A DNA stretch of 64,000 nucleotides, from contig JAXMBL010000003.1 in NCBI GenBank assembly GCA_046349915.1, positions 248,001 to 312,000 of the forward strand, given 5' to 3'. Shown here piece by piece: positions 1 through 8,390 of the stretch. The first letter of the stretch is position 1; each line of letters starts with the position of its first letter. Source of the stretch: CAIXSC01 sp046349915 (GTDB lineage Bacteria; Planctomycetota; Planctomycetia; Pirellulales; Pirellulaceae). Under the pieces are notes generated by a model that saw only the letters and a program-made list of their open reading frames with translations, did no database searches and had not been told where the DNA came from. The position numbers and the translations under genes are program-made.

Positions 1-134
1 TGATGGACCGGACGACTGGCAAATCCCGTTTGTTCCGACGTTTGCGACGAATCTTCGAGCGGCCTGGTCGAACGGCCGATCTGACACCGAAGGACGGAAT
101 TACAGAAGATCCGTCGCGAAAGGGAGGACCTGTC

Positions 135-434
135 GTGGAACTCAACCGCAATCACTACTTCGCTGCCGGAGTGCTCTGCATCCTGCTCGGCCTCCAATTC
201 CGCATGGTCGACTCGTTCACCTTGAACGAAAAGTCGTCCCAGTACTTGGCTCAGCAGTTCTCCGACGGGCCGTCGGTCGCGGCCGCCGGACCGGTTAATC
301 TGGGCTTATTCCCCAGCACTCCGCCCTCCCGACGCACGATTCAACCGCCTCGCTGGCTCGGGCTTTCCCTGATCTCTCTGGGCGCCGTCTTGCTGCTGCA
401 TAGCCTGGCCATGAAGAAGCCGGGCGGTGGTTGA
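135..434 (+). CDS. Small two-helix membrane protein, function unknown
   Basis: Predicted 99-residue protein. I prefer the GTG at 135 because AGGGAGG lies just upstream (121-126) and the protein then begins directly before a hydrophobic helix (about residues 8-22); a second helix sits near the C-terminus (about residues 77-92) before a short Lys/Gly tail. The frame is open upstream to an ATG at position 3, which would add 44 mostly charged residues, so a 143-residue form is possible. The layout of short N-terminal stub, helix, about 55 residue loop and helix suggests both ends are on the same side of the membrane. No catalytic motif is visible. I do not assign a function. It is followed by 264 bases without a convincing gene. 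Confidence 0.7.
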   Translation: MELNRNHYFAAGVLCILLGLQFRMVDSFTLNEKSSQYLAQQFSDGPSVAAAGPVNLGLFPSTPPSRRTIQPPRWLGLSLISLGAVLLLHSLAMKKPGGG

Positions 435-698
435 CGGTGCGTCTGGGCAGGGGCTGGCGCGATGCCACAAGTTAAGTCCCTGCATCGCTCGCCAGTTTGA
501 CAACCTATCGGCGAAGAATAAGATGATGCGACTTCAAGGTCGCGGAGGCGCCCTGAGGAATGCTCGTCTGGGGCCTGCCACATCCAGCGTCGTTGGGCGA
601 CAAGGCGCCCGTCGTCCCCCCGCGAGCAACCCAGGCGGCTTGAAAGCCTTGGAGGACCATTCCTAGTCATCTTGAGCTGATCTTGGTCGGAGTTGGAC
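435..698. other. Non-coding spacer before the STAS gene
   Basis: This 264-base stretch has short open frames on both strands, but none has a ribosome binding site together with recognisable protein character. I see no tRNA and no repeat shared with the rest of the window. It presumably carries the promoter of the STAS gene, but I could not pick out convincing -35 and -10 boxes. Confidence 0.4.
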
Positions 699-1061
699 AT
701 GTCGCTCTATAACCGTATTACGCTCGCCGAAGTCGGGCCCGTGACTGTCGTTCAATTCGTCGACAAGAAGATCATCGATCCCGCCATTATCGATGAACTG
801 GGGGACGAACTGTTCGCTTTGGTTGACCGCGACCAGCGCAAGAGTATTGTGCTGAATTTCGGCAACGTTGAGTTTCTTTCGAGTGCGACGATCAACAACC
901 TGATCAAGCTCGAACGCAAGACTCGGGCCGCCAAGGGCGCCCTGCGGTTCTCGAACCTGCGTCGCGATATCCGAGAGGTGATCAACATTCTCCGGCTGGA
1001 TAAACTGTTCGCCATCCATACCGAAGAGTCGGAAGCGGTCGCCTCGCTGGGCGGCGCCTAG
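699..1061 (+). CDS. STAS-domain anti-sigma factor antagonist
   Basis: The 120-residue protein is a single STAS domain, the SpoIIAA/RsbV type. These proteins bind anti-sigma serine kinases and release a sigma factor; phosphorylation of a conserved serine turns them off. The segment FLSSATINNLIKL around residues 65-77 matches the phosphorylation-site loop and following helix, with serines in place. The ATG at 699 is chosen because GGAG at 689-692 lies six bases upstream; the TTG at 693 would be too close to it. No anti-sigma kinase or sigma factor gene is adjacent, so the partner must be elsewhere. The gene is followed by a double palindromic repeat that separates it from the convergent oxidoreductase gene. 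Confidence 0.9.
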   Translation: MSLYNRITLAEVGPVTVVQFVDKKIIDPAIIDELGDELFALVDRDQRKSIVLNFGNVEFLSSATINNLIKLERKTRAAKGALRFSNLRRDIREVINILRLDKLFAIHTEESEAVASLGGA

Positions 1062-1072
1062 GGCAACAAAAA

Positions 1073-1097
1073 GTACGACGGACGTCTAGCCCGTCGG
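1073..1097 (+). repeat. Family-1 palindromic repeat, copy 1 (diverged)
   Basis: Diverged copy of a 23-27 bp palindrome found eight times in this window. The arms read GTACGACGGAC and GCCCGTCGG with an imperfect stem. It lies between two convergent genes, seven bases upstream of a perfect copy. Confidence 0.75.
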
Positions 1098-1103
1098 TTT
1101 GCT

Positions 1104-1130
1104 GTACGACGGACTTCTAGTCCGTCGTAC
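1104..1130 (+). repeat. Family-1 palindromic repeat, copy 2 (perfect)
   Basis: Perfect 12-bp stem (arms GTACGACGGACT and AGTCCGTCGTAC) around a TCT loop. It is placed between the STAS gene and the convergent oxidoreductase gene and is followed by GGTTCCGTGTTTTT, so it could also act as a bidirectional terminator. That role is an inference from position and structure. Confidence 0.85.
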
Positions 1131-1160
1131 GGTTCCGTGTTTTTCCGTGTTGTTCCGTGG

Positions 1161-2300
1161 CTAGATGTTCACCCACTGGCCGCTCTGGGCGCTGGCGAGC
1201 ACCGCGTCGCAGACCTTTTGAGTTTCCTGGGCGTCGCGGAACGTGGGACCGGCCGGCTTGCCGGTGGCGAGTCCTTCCAGGAAGTCGGCGACTTGGTGGA
1301 CAAAGCTGTGTTCGTAGCCGATTTGCAGGCCAGGCACCCACCACTTATCCATGTAGGGATGTTCGCCGCCGTGGTCGGTGACATGGATCGAACGCCAGGC
1401 TCGCAACTTGCTTTCGTCCCGGTGATCGAAGTAGTTCAAACGATGGAGATCGTGCAGATCCCACTGGATCGACGCCTTCTCGCCATTGATCTCGAACGTG
1501 TACAGGGCTTTGTGGCCGCGAGCGTACCGAGTGGACTCGAAGGTGGCGAGCGACCCGTTCTGGAAGCGGGCGAGGAACGCGCACGCATCGTCGATCTTGA
1601 CCGGCTCGACCTTGCCGGTCTGCGTGTGAGTCCGTTCCTTGATGAACGTCTCCGTCATGGCGCTGACGGTGGAGATGGAGCCATTCAGCCACAGAGCCGT
1701 GTCGATGCAGTGAGCGAGCAAGTCGCCAGTGACGCCCGAGCCTGCGGCTGCGGCGTCGAGTCGCCAGAGGGCGGCGCCGCCCTGGGGCAAGTCGGTTGAG
1801 ATGGTCCAGTCTTGCAGGAACACTGCTCGATAGTGGAAAATACGGCCGAGGCGTCCCTCTTCGATCAGACGCTTCGCCATCGTCACCGCGGGGACTCGAC
1901 GGTAGTTGTACCAAACGATGTTCGGCACCCCCGCCTTTTCGACGGCGGCGATCATCTCCTCGCCTTCGGCCACGTTCATGGCGAGCGGCTTTTCGCAAAG
2001 GATCATTTTGCCAGCCTGAGCGGCGGCGATCGCAATCTCCTTGTGGAGATTGTTGGGCGTGCAGATGTCGACGGCGTCGATGTCGGGACGAGCGATCAGC
2101 TTGCGCCAGTCCGTTTCAATCGACTCGTAACCCCACTTGTTGGCGAAAGCCTGAGCTTTGGCGGCGTCGCGAGCGCAAACGGCCTTCAAAACGGGCGTGT
2201 ATTCGAGGTCGAAGAAGTTGCTCACTTTGCGGTACGCGTTGGAATGCGCCCGCCCCATGAACCCGTAACCGATCATGCCGATATTGAGCGGCTTGGCCAT
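1161..2300 (-). CDS. Gfo/Idh/MocA family NAD(P)-dependent oxidoreductase
   Basis: A 379-residue cytoplasmic oxidoreductase of the glucose-fructose oxidoreductase/inositol dehydrogenase family, which oxidises or reduces sugars, inositols or their derivatives with NAD(P). The N-terminus has a Rossmann fold beginning IGMIGYGFMGRAHSNAY (residues 6-22), and the family motif CEKPLAMN lies near residue 105, where the lysine takes part in catalysis. The C-terminal half is the alpha/beta substrate-binding domain. The length is normal for the family. The substrate cannot be read from the sequence; planctomycetes carry many paralogues. The gene stands alone, divergent from the SEC-C gene and convergent with the STAS gene. 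Confidence 0.92.
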   Translation of the reverse strand: MAKPLNIGMIGYGFMGRAHSNAYRKVSNFFDLEYTPVLKAVCARDAAKAQAFANKWGYESIETDWRKLIARPDIDAVDICTPNNLHKEIAIAAAQAGKMILCEKPLAMNVAEGEEMIAAVEKAGVPNIVWYNYRRVPAVTMAKRLIEEGRLGRIFHYRAVFLQDWTISTDLPQGGAALWRLDAAAAGSGVTGDLLAHCIDTALWLNGSISTVSAMTETFIKERTHTQTGKVEPVKIDDACAFLARFQNGSLATFESTRYARGHKALYTFEINGEKASIQWDLHDLHRLNYFDHRDESKLRAWRSIHVTDHGGEHPYMDKWWVPGLQIGYEHSFVHQVADFLEGLATGKPAGPTFRDAQETQKVCDAVLASAQSGQWVNI

Positions 2301-2550
2301 ACGTTGGTCCCCCGTGTCGTAGTGTAAAACCGCGTATCTTAGGTACCGCGCGAGCGGAACGCAACGCCGCGGCCGCCGCTCGCCAAAGCCCCTGGCGTCT
2401 GTTACGATTTCTGGTCTTTAGGGCTTGTCGATCCCACGGTTGCTCCGCGCGACTGTGATTCATCGTGCGGCCAACGATGCGGGGACAAAAGGGATTCCCG
2501 CCTCGTTCTCTCGTTTGTTTCGCGGTCCTGTCACGGAGAGTTCATTCGTT

Positions 2551-4743
2551 ATGGCGCTGGATCATTATTCGCTCTGTCCGTGCGGAAGCGGAAAGAAAAT
2601 CAAGTTCTGCTGCTCGAACGACATCTTGCCCGAGTTGGAGAAGGTCGTTCGCGCCATCGAGGGGGATCAGCGGAATTCGGCCGTTGATCAACTGACGCAT
2701 CTGATGGAGTACAAGGGTAAACGCCCAGCGCTGCTCGCACTCAAGGCCGAGATTCAGTTGTCGCTGGAAGATGCCGAGGGCGCGACGCAGACGGCCCAAG
2801 AATTTCTGCAACGCGACCCCGCAAGCCCGCTGGCTCTTTCGCTAGCTACCCTGGCTGCCGCCCAACGCGGCGATATCGTTTCCGCGGTCCAAAAGGTCCA
2901 TAAATCGCTGGAAGCGGTGCTCGAACGTAAGACGCTCGACACCTCGTTTTTCGAAGCCTTGGATGCGGTCGGCAACGCCATGTTGGAGCAAGGCGATGTC
3001 ATGGGCGCCCGCGCTTACTTCATGCTTATGAGCGTCTTCGCCGCGGAAGGCGATAGCATGCCGCCCGTGCAGGAACTCGCCTCGATCGATCGTAATCCCA
3101 GTCTGGTCTGTCTGCTGAAGCAGGATTTTGTCTCGCGCGACTGTCCTCCCAACGTGGTTTGGAAAGGGGAGTTTGACGCTGCCAAGCAACTGATGGAAAA
3201 GGGCTTGTGGTGGAAGGCGTGCGAAGCCTTTGAACAACTTTCGACTCGCTATTCGGCACAGCCCAGCATTCTTTTTAATTTGGCCGTGCTGCGCAGTCGG
3301 TTGGGCAACACTCAGTTGGGGCAATCTGCCTGGCGAGCCTACAGCAGCCTGCCGTCGGTGCCGCTTGAAGACGCCGCCGAGGCGCTGGCGACCGCCCGCA
3401 TCCTCGACACTCGCAACGAAGACATGATCGACTCGCTGAGTGTCGAAATTCCGCTCAGCGAAACCGATCGCGTCATGGAACGTCTCCTGTCGGATAAACG
3501 CTTCCTGCCGGATGCGGAGTTCCTGCAACGCTGGGATCGCGAAGCGGCGGGGCCGCCGCCGAAGGGCGTTTTTCAATTCCTCGACCGGCCTCTGCCGGCG
3601 ACAGCGACCGATGTGACCGTCGAGAGCCTGCCGCTGTCCCAGGCGCTCGTCCTCGTCTTCGGACGCCAGACTGATCGTTCAGCCCGTATCGAACTTTCGA
3701 TTCGACAGTCGCCGCAAGTCGCGGAAGTCATCGCGTCATTGCGAGCGGCGTGCGGCGATTCGGCGGGCGAGGCGACTGCTCCCGTCGTGGCGGGTAAGAT
3801 CTCGGCCCTGAATGCGATCCTCGAGCCGATGTACGCAATTCCTCCGGGGCTCGCCCCAGAGGTCGCGGAGAAGTTGTACGCGGAGATTCATCGCCGGGCG
3901 CTCATGGAAGTTTGGCCCAAACGCTCGTGGAAGTCGCTGGATGGCAAGAAGCCTGTCGATGTGGCGGGAGATCCAGCCTATCGAGTTCGCTTGTGCGCCG
4001 AAGTCCTGCTGTTGGAAATGCGCCATGCGTCCCGCGAGTTTGGCGTCGATTTCAATCAGCTGCGCACGTTGCTCGGCCTGCCAACCTTGGATCCCATCGA
4101 GGAGCCGGAGCTTGACGTTTACGCGCTTCCGCTGCCGCGATTGGGCCGAGTGGTCGCCGAGAAGCTGGACGATACAAGGCTGTCGCGATTACTCGAACGC
4201 GCCAACTACTACGGTCTAGCTGTCTTGGCTCGCAAAGCGGCGCAGGAGGTGCTGCGCCGCGACTCCCTGCGAACCAGCAACGCTCGACTAACCGCGTTGT
4301 CGATTCGAGCGACATCCGCCGACTCGTTCGAAGAAGCGGTGCAGTGCTATCGCGACGCCGCGGAACTGGCGGGAACCTTGGGGCGATCCGCCGCGCCGTT
4401 TCTCTTGGGCGAACTTCAAGTCCAATTGCTCGTCGGTACGCCGGAGCGAGTGATGGAGATTGTCCAGTTCGTGCAGAGTCGGCACGGACAGGAGCCGAAC
4501 ATCATGCAGGCTCTGTCGCAGATTCTGGGACCGTTTTTGGGACGAGCGCCCGATGGTCGTATGACGCTTCGCATGATGCGCCCCGGCGCTGCACCAGGAG
4601 CTGTCACAGGCAACGCCGCTCCCGCCGCCAAGCCTACGTCGGGCCTTTGGACTCCTGGACAAGGCTCGCCCGCCGCCGCGGCCCCTGTCGCCGCCCCGCC
4701 GCCGGCCGCGAAGTCAAAGCTCTGGGTTCCCGGCATGGATTAA
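2551..4743 (+). CDS. SEC-C metal-binding motif protein with TPR-like helices
   Basis: A 730-residue protein. The start at 2551 follows GGAGAG at 2535-2540 and puts a SEC-C zinc motif (CPCGSGKKIKFCC, about residues 8-20) at the very N-terminus; the frame is open 42 codons further upstream. SEC-C motifs bind zinc and are best known from the SecA tail, where they bind SecB and ribosomes, but they also occur on unrelated proteins. Long helical stretches rich in Ala, Leu and Glu follow (about residues 25-330 and 560-660), consistent with TPR-type repeats. The last 75 residues are Ala/Pro-rich linkers around two copies of a short motif, GLWTPG and KLWVPG, the second ending the protein. The function is unknown; a scaffold or protein-handling role is a guess. 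Confidence 0.8.
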   Translation: MALDHYSLCPCGSGKKIKFCCSNDILPELEKVVRAIEGDQRNSAVDQLTHLMEYKGKRPALLALKAEIQLSLEDAEGATQTAQEFLQRDPASPLALSLATLAAAQRGDIVSAVQKVHKSLEAVLERKTLDTSFFEALDAVGNAMLEQGDVMGARAYFMLMSVFAAEGDSMPPVQELASIDRNPSLVCLLKQDFVSRDCPPNVVWKGEFDAAKQLMEKGLWWKACEAFEQLSTRYSAQPSILFNLAVLRSRLGNTQLGQSAWRAYSSLPSVPLEDAAEALATARILDTRNEDMIDSLSVEIPLSETDRVMERLLSDKRFLPDAEFLQRWDREAAGPPPKGVFQFLDRPLPATATDVTVESLPLSQALVLVFGRQTDRSARIELSIRQSPQVAEVIASLRAACGDSAGEATAPVVAGKISALNAILEPMYAIPPGLAPEVAEKLYAEIHRRALMEVWPKRSWKSLDGKKPVDVAGDPAYRVRLCAEVLLLEMRHASREFGVDFNQLRTLLGLPTLDPIEEPELDVYALPLPRLGRVVAEKLDDTRLSRLLERANYYGLAVLARKAAQEVLRRDSLRTSNARLTALSIRATSADSFEEAVQCYRDAAELAGTLGRSAAPFLLGELQVQLLVGTPERVMEIVQFVQSRHGQEPNIMQALSQILGPFLGRAPDGRMTLRMMRPGAAPGAVTGNAAPAAKPTSGLWTPGQGSPAAAAPVAAPPPAAKSKLWVPGMD

Positions 4744-4769
4744 TGCCAGGGCGACTCGACAACTTGAGT

Positions 4770-4794
4770 GACGACGGACTTCCCGTCCGTCGTC
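4770..4794 (+). repeat. Family-1 palindromic repeat, copy 3
   Basis: Ten-bp stem GACGACGGAC/GTCCGTCGTC with loop TTCCC, 26 bases after the SEC-C gene stop. The stem is intact although the loop and outer pair differ from other copies. Confidence 0.8.
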
Positions 4795-5014
4795 AGGCGT
4801 CATACCGAATCAACCGGTCGGTTCGATTCGTAATCCCTAACGGCCACGCCAGTTCTTGGCTGACGCACTTTTTGGTCAGAAATTTCCCCTGGCCGTACGC
4901 ACTCGCCGTCCGATAGCATTACGATGGACAAAAGAACGTTGATGCGTTGGTGGCGTAAGGCTTGTTCTGCGTGGTTTGGAACAAGTCTCGGGGCTCCAAG
5001 TTGAAGGGGCGAGT

Positions 5015-6409
5015 ATGTCCAAGACGAGTGGCGGACGGACGAACACGGTGTGGGGGCGGCGAGCGGCCTTGCAGGCTGGCGTGGGGCTGTTTGGGCTCAG
5101 CTTGCCTTCGTGGTTGCAAGCGGCCGAGCAGTCGGTTCGTCCTCGTCGCGATGTTTCCTGCATCTTTCTCTTCCTGGCGGGTGGACCGAGTCACTTTGAG
5201 ACGTTCGATCCGAAACCTGAGGCGCCGGCGGAAATTCGAGGGCTGTGGGGACCGATTGCAACCAACGTGCCCGGCACTTTTATCTGCGAAAAAATGCCGC
5301 TGATGGCGCAGCGGATGGACAAGGTGGCGGTTGTCCGTTCGTGGCAAGGCAAAGACGGGTCGCACGATACGGGATCGCAGCATGTGACCAGTGGCTTTCT
5401 CGCGCCGCGGACAGGGCAGTACTTTCCCAACTTCGGCAGTCTGGTGTCGGCTTTGTATGGCAGCCGAGTAGCGGGAGTGCCGCCGCACATCGGCCTGCCC
5501 GTCGCCGCTCGATATACCAATTCACCGGGTTACCTTGGGCCCGCCTTTGATGCCTTCAATATCAAGGGCGACCCCGCGGACCGCGATGCAGCATTGAAGA
5601 AGCTGACGTTGACGCCCGCTCGTTTCGAAGACCGGCAGTCGATGCTCCGACAACTCGACAACCTCGGGCGACTCGCCGACCACGCCGAACGATCCTTCGA
5701 AGCGCACGACAAATTCGCGTCCGAGGCCGTATCGCTCTTGACGAGTGGTCGCATGGAGCGGGCGATGAATTTGGAGGAAGAGCCGCTAGCGCTTCGCGAG
5801 CGTTACGGCTTGAACATCTATGGCCAGCGAGTGTTACTGGCTCGACGCATGGTTGAGGCGGGCGCGCGGTTCGTCACCATCAATCATGCGGTGCAGGGGG
5901 GATTGTTTGGCAATGGCGCGACCGATGGCACTTGGGACAATCATCACCTGTTGTTTGATTCGATGATGTCGTTCGCTCATGAGCCGAGTGCGATTCCGAA
6001 GGGATACCCTTGGCATCGTTACTCGGGACCCGGCAATTTGCCGCAACTCGACATGTCCCTCTCGACGTTGCTCGACGATTTGGATGAGCGAGGCTTGTTG
6101 GATTCGACGCTCGTGGTGGCGATGGGCGAGTTTGGTCGGACGCCTCAGATCAACAAAGATGGCGGACGCGACCACTATCCCAACGCGGGCTGCGTGGTGT
6201 TCGCGGGCGCGGGCGTAAAGGGGGGGGCGGTGATTGGAGCCACCGATCGACGCGGAAGTGCGCCGGTCAGTCGTCCCTGGGGACCGGAAGATGTCGCCGC
6301 TTCAATCTATCATGCGCTCGGTATCGACCCGCATCGCACTCATTTCCCGCGTCTTCCTCGTCCCACGCCGATCGCCGGCGGCCGAGTCATCGAGGGGTTA
6401 TTTGTTTAG
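5015..6409 (+). CDS. DUF1501 family protein (alkaline phosphatase-like fold), Tat-type signal
   Basis: A 464-residue member of DUF1501, a family very common in planctomycetes and structurally related to sulfatases and alkaline phosphatases; its biochemical role is unproven. The start at 5015 follows GAAGGGG. An N-terminal twin-arginine-like segment (GRRAALQAGVGLFGLSLP, about residues 15-32) suggests export. Typical family features are IFLFLAGGPSHFETFDPKP near residue 50, VAMGEFGRTPQINKDGGRDH near residue 365, and GAGVKGG near residue 395. DUF1501 genes usually sit beside a DUF1549/DUF1553 cytochrome-like partner; none is adjacent here, so this one is an orphan. A broken relative lies at 11.65-11.89 kb. 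Confidence 0.92.
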   Translation: MSKTSGGRTNTVWGRRAALQAGVGLFGLSLPSWLQAAEQSVRPRRDVSCIFLFLAGGPSHFETFDPKPEAPAEIRGLWGPIATNVPGTFICEKMPLMAQRMDKVAVVRSWQGKDGSHDTGSQHVTSGFLAPRTGQYFPNFGSLVSALYGSRVAGVPPHIGLPVAARYTNSPGYLGPAFDAFNIKGDPADRDAALKKLTLTPARFEDRQSMLRQLDNLGRLADHAERSFEAHDKFASEAVSLLTSGRMERAMNLEEEPLALRERYGLNIYGQRVLLARRMVEAGARFVTINHAVQGGLFGNGATDGTWDNHHLLFDSMMSFAHEPSAIPKGYPWHRYSGPGNLPQLDMSLSTLLDDLDERGLLDSTLVVAMGEFGRTPQINKDGGRDHYPNAGCVVFAGAGVKGGAVIGATDRRGSAPVSRPWGPEDVAASIYHALGIDPHRTHFPRLPRPTPIAGGRVIEGLFV

Positions 6410-6455
6410 TGAAGATTAGCGAAGATCAGTGTTCTCTCCTCTATAGGCGTGTTGC

Positions 6456-7469
6456 CTAAACTCCATTCCAGGAGATGCCAAACGCCTCGGTGGCATTGCG
6501 CCAGAACAATGCTTCGATGTCGTCGCGACTCCAGCCCGCAATCTCCGCTGCCTGCTTCATCGATAGTAGCTGTTCGTAGATCGCCAGAATCGGGCGACCG
6601 TCGCAGTGCGGAAATCGCATCTCGATGCGCGATGTGTCGAGCGCCTGCCAAGCGCGGCCGAGCGCCACGTACTGACCGCGAAAATAGGTGGCGTCGAGTC
6701 CATCCGAACCGTAAAAGATCCGTCGTCGATCCTCGCCGCGGAACAGGGTGATCAAGGGGCGAATGTCGGTGACCGCCGACACGTCGTACCAGATGTTCGG
6801 CATGCCTCGCAGGCGATCGATGGCTTGCCGGATCGGCCAGTAAGTGAAGCTGCGAGCGCAATGGGCCAGAATCCAGCGGATGTTCGGGTATCGACGGTTT
6901 GTGTACTCGTCTAGATCGTCCAGATTCCACTGATCCGCGCAGCCATGAAATCGCGACAGGTGGAGCGTAACCCACAGTCCGAGATGATTGGCGAGTTCCA
7001 GTTGTTCGTGCGGCAAGAATTCGTGAATGCGACATTGAGCGATATCGCCCGTGACGGAAAAGAGCCGGTAGGGCTTGAGTCCGATGAACCCCGGCTCGCG
7101 CACATCGCGTTCGATATCCGCCACTCGACACGCGGGAGTGACCAGACGATTCATGCGGGAGAGTGGGTCGCGCCGCACCTGCTCGATGCACCACTGGTTA
7201 TGCGCCGTTATGTCAATGCCAGGCGCGGGAGTGCCCAGCACGAGAAAGTGAGTTTCGCGGCCAGGGTACAGTCGGCTGGCCCAATCGCGTAATGCATCCA
7301 GGTCCGCATATGACCATTGATCGAACGCCGACGGTTGCGACTTCGACAGATGCGCGGGATTCAGCATGTGAATATGCGCATCGAAGACCCGCGTCGGCAC
7401 GAACTCGTTCAGTTCCTCTTCCCAGATCTGTTGGTCGCTGGGTTGGTAATCGCTGATCGTGACGGCCAT
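6456..7469 (-). CDS. Amidohydrolase 2 family protein
   Basis: A 337-residue TIM-barrel metal-dependent hydrolase of the amidohydrolase-2 type. The metal-binding motif FDAHIHM occurs near residue 28; later His/Asp-containing strands are seen around WVTLHLSRFHG, RWILAHCARS and IFYGSDGLDAT, where the last is the expected catalytic Asp position. The ATG at 7469 is chosen over an upstream in-frame start because AAGGA lies directly before it, overlapping the end of the SDR gene. The SDR gene ends 10 bases upstream on the same strand, so the two are almost surely cotranscribed and may act on the same small carbohydrate or lactone. The substrate is unknown. Confidence 0.88.
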   Translation of the reverse strand: MAVTISDYQPSDQQIWEEELNEFVPTRVFDAHIHMLNPAHLSKSQPSAFDQWSYADLDALRDWASRLYPGRETHFLVLGTPAPGIDITAHNQWCIEQVRRDPLSRMNRLVTPACRVADIERDVREPGFIGLKPYRLFSVTGDIAQCRIHEFLPHEQLELANHLGLWVTLHLSRFHGCADQWNLDDLDEYTNRRYPNIRWILAHCARSFTYWPIRQAIDRLRGMPNIWYDVSAVTDIRPLITLFRGEDRRRIFYGSDGLDATYFRGQYVALGRAWQALDTSRIEMRFPHCDGRPILAIYEQLLSMKQAAEIAGWSRDDIEALFWRNATEAFGISWNGV

Positions 7470-7479
7470 GCATTTTCCT

Positions 7480-8268
7480 TTACAGGCTAGTCCATCCGCC
7501 ATCGACCATCAGGTTGTGGCCCGTGATGTAGGCGGAAGCGTCGGAAGCCAGAAAAACGACCGCGCCTTGAATATCCTCGTTGCCCAACATGCGCCCCACG
7601 GGCACTCGCCGACAATACTGTTCGACGAAGGGTCCCGGTTGATCGTTGAAGTATCCACCTGGGCTAATGCAGTTGGCTCGCACTCCCTGTTTGCCGTAGT
7701 AGCATGCCAGATAGCGAGTGAAGTTGACCATGCCCGCCTTGACGAAGTTGTAGGTGGGAGGTTGCACCATCGTCGTTCCCTCGTAGATCGTGGGATCGTT
7801 GGAAACGACGCCATAGATGCTCGAGATGTTGATAATCGAACCGCGGCCCGCGCGGATCATGTCGGGTAGGAACTGCTGGCACAGCAGGAAGAGACCGGCG
7901 AAATCGCCTTGAGCGGACTGCATCCAAGTTTCGGGAGTCTGATCCTCGAGTCGGCCGACGTGGCCGTTGCGAGCGAGTGCGCTGTTGACCAAGACGTCGA
8001 GTTTTCCGAAGCGTGAAATCACTTCGTCGTGCAGTCGAAGAATGGATGCGGCATCGCTCAGGTCAAATTGAAGTCCCACTGCGTCATGCCCCGCGGCTCG
8101 CAGCGACTCCGCGAATCGCTCGTTGGCTTCCAACGAACGCGAGGCGGTGATGACCGTGGCGCCGGCTTCGGCGAGTGCCTGCGAGATGCTGCTGCCAAAC
8201 AGCGGTCCCGCGCCCGCCGTGACCAAAGCCACTCGTCCCCGAAGCGAGAAACGGTCGAGTATTCCCAT
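7480..8268 (-). CDS. Short-chain dehydrogenase/reductase
   Basis: A 262-residue classical SDR, expected to reduce or oxidise an alcohol or keto group with NAD(P). The cofactor loop TAGAGPLFGS (residues 17-26) is a slightly atypical form of TGxxxGxG. The catalytic set is intact: Ser149/Ser150 in INISSIYG, Tyr173 and Lys177 in YNFVK. The end reads ITGHNLMVDGGW, the usual SDR C-terminal signature. It is the first gene of a two-gene unit with the amidohydrolase, 10 bases apart. A pair of dehydrogenase and amidohydrolase suggests sugar acid or lactone catabolism, but this is inferred only from the neighbours. Confidence 0.93.
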   Translation of the reverse strand: MGILDRFSLRGRVALVTAGAGPLFGSSISQALAEAGATVITASRSLEANERFAESLRAAGHDAVGLQFDLSDAASILRLHDEVISRFGKLDVLVNSALARNGHVGRLEDQTPETWMQSAQGDFAGLFLLCQQFLPDMIRAGRGSIINISSIYGVVSNDPTIYEGTTMVQPPTYNFVKAGMVNFTRYLACYYGKQGVRANCISPGGYFNDQPGPFVEQYCRRVPVGRMLGNEDIQGAVVFLASDASAYITGHNLMVDGGWTSL

Positions 8269-8390
8269 GGGAGTGTTGTTCCTTTGCTAGAGTGCGCGGC
8301 ATTATATTCGGTGGCTGATGCGATCACAGTCACCCTGTCACTCTTCCCCGCCGCTCCTTCGTCTTCCATCCCTTGCCCGCGGAGCCCGCC

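Noticed and set aside
427..666. A 79-codon open frame before the STAS gene
   Set aside because: No binding site, start is GTG inside the preceding gene, and the amino acid content looks random.
4924..5004. A 26-codon open frame just before the DUF1501 gene
   Set aside because: It begins with ATG but has no clear ribosome binding site or recognisable product; it overlaps the leader of the real gene.
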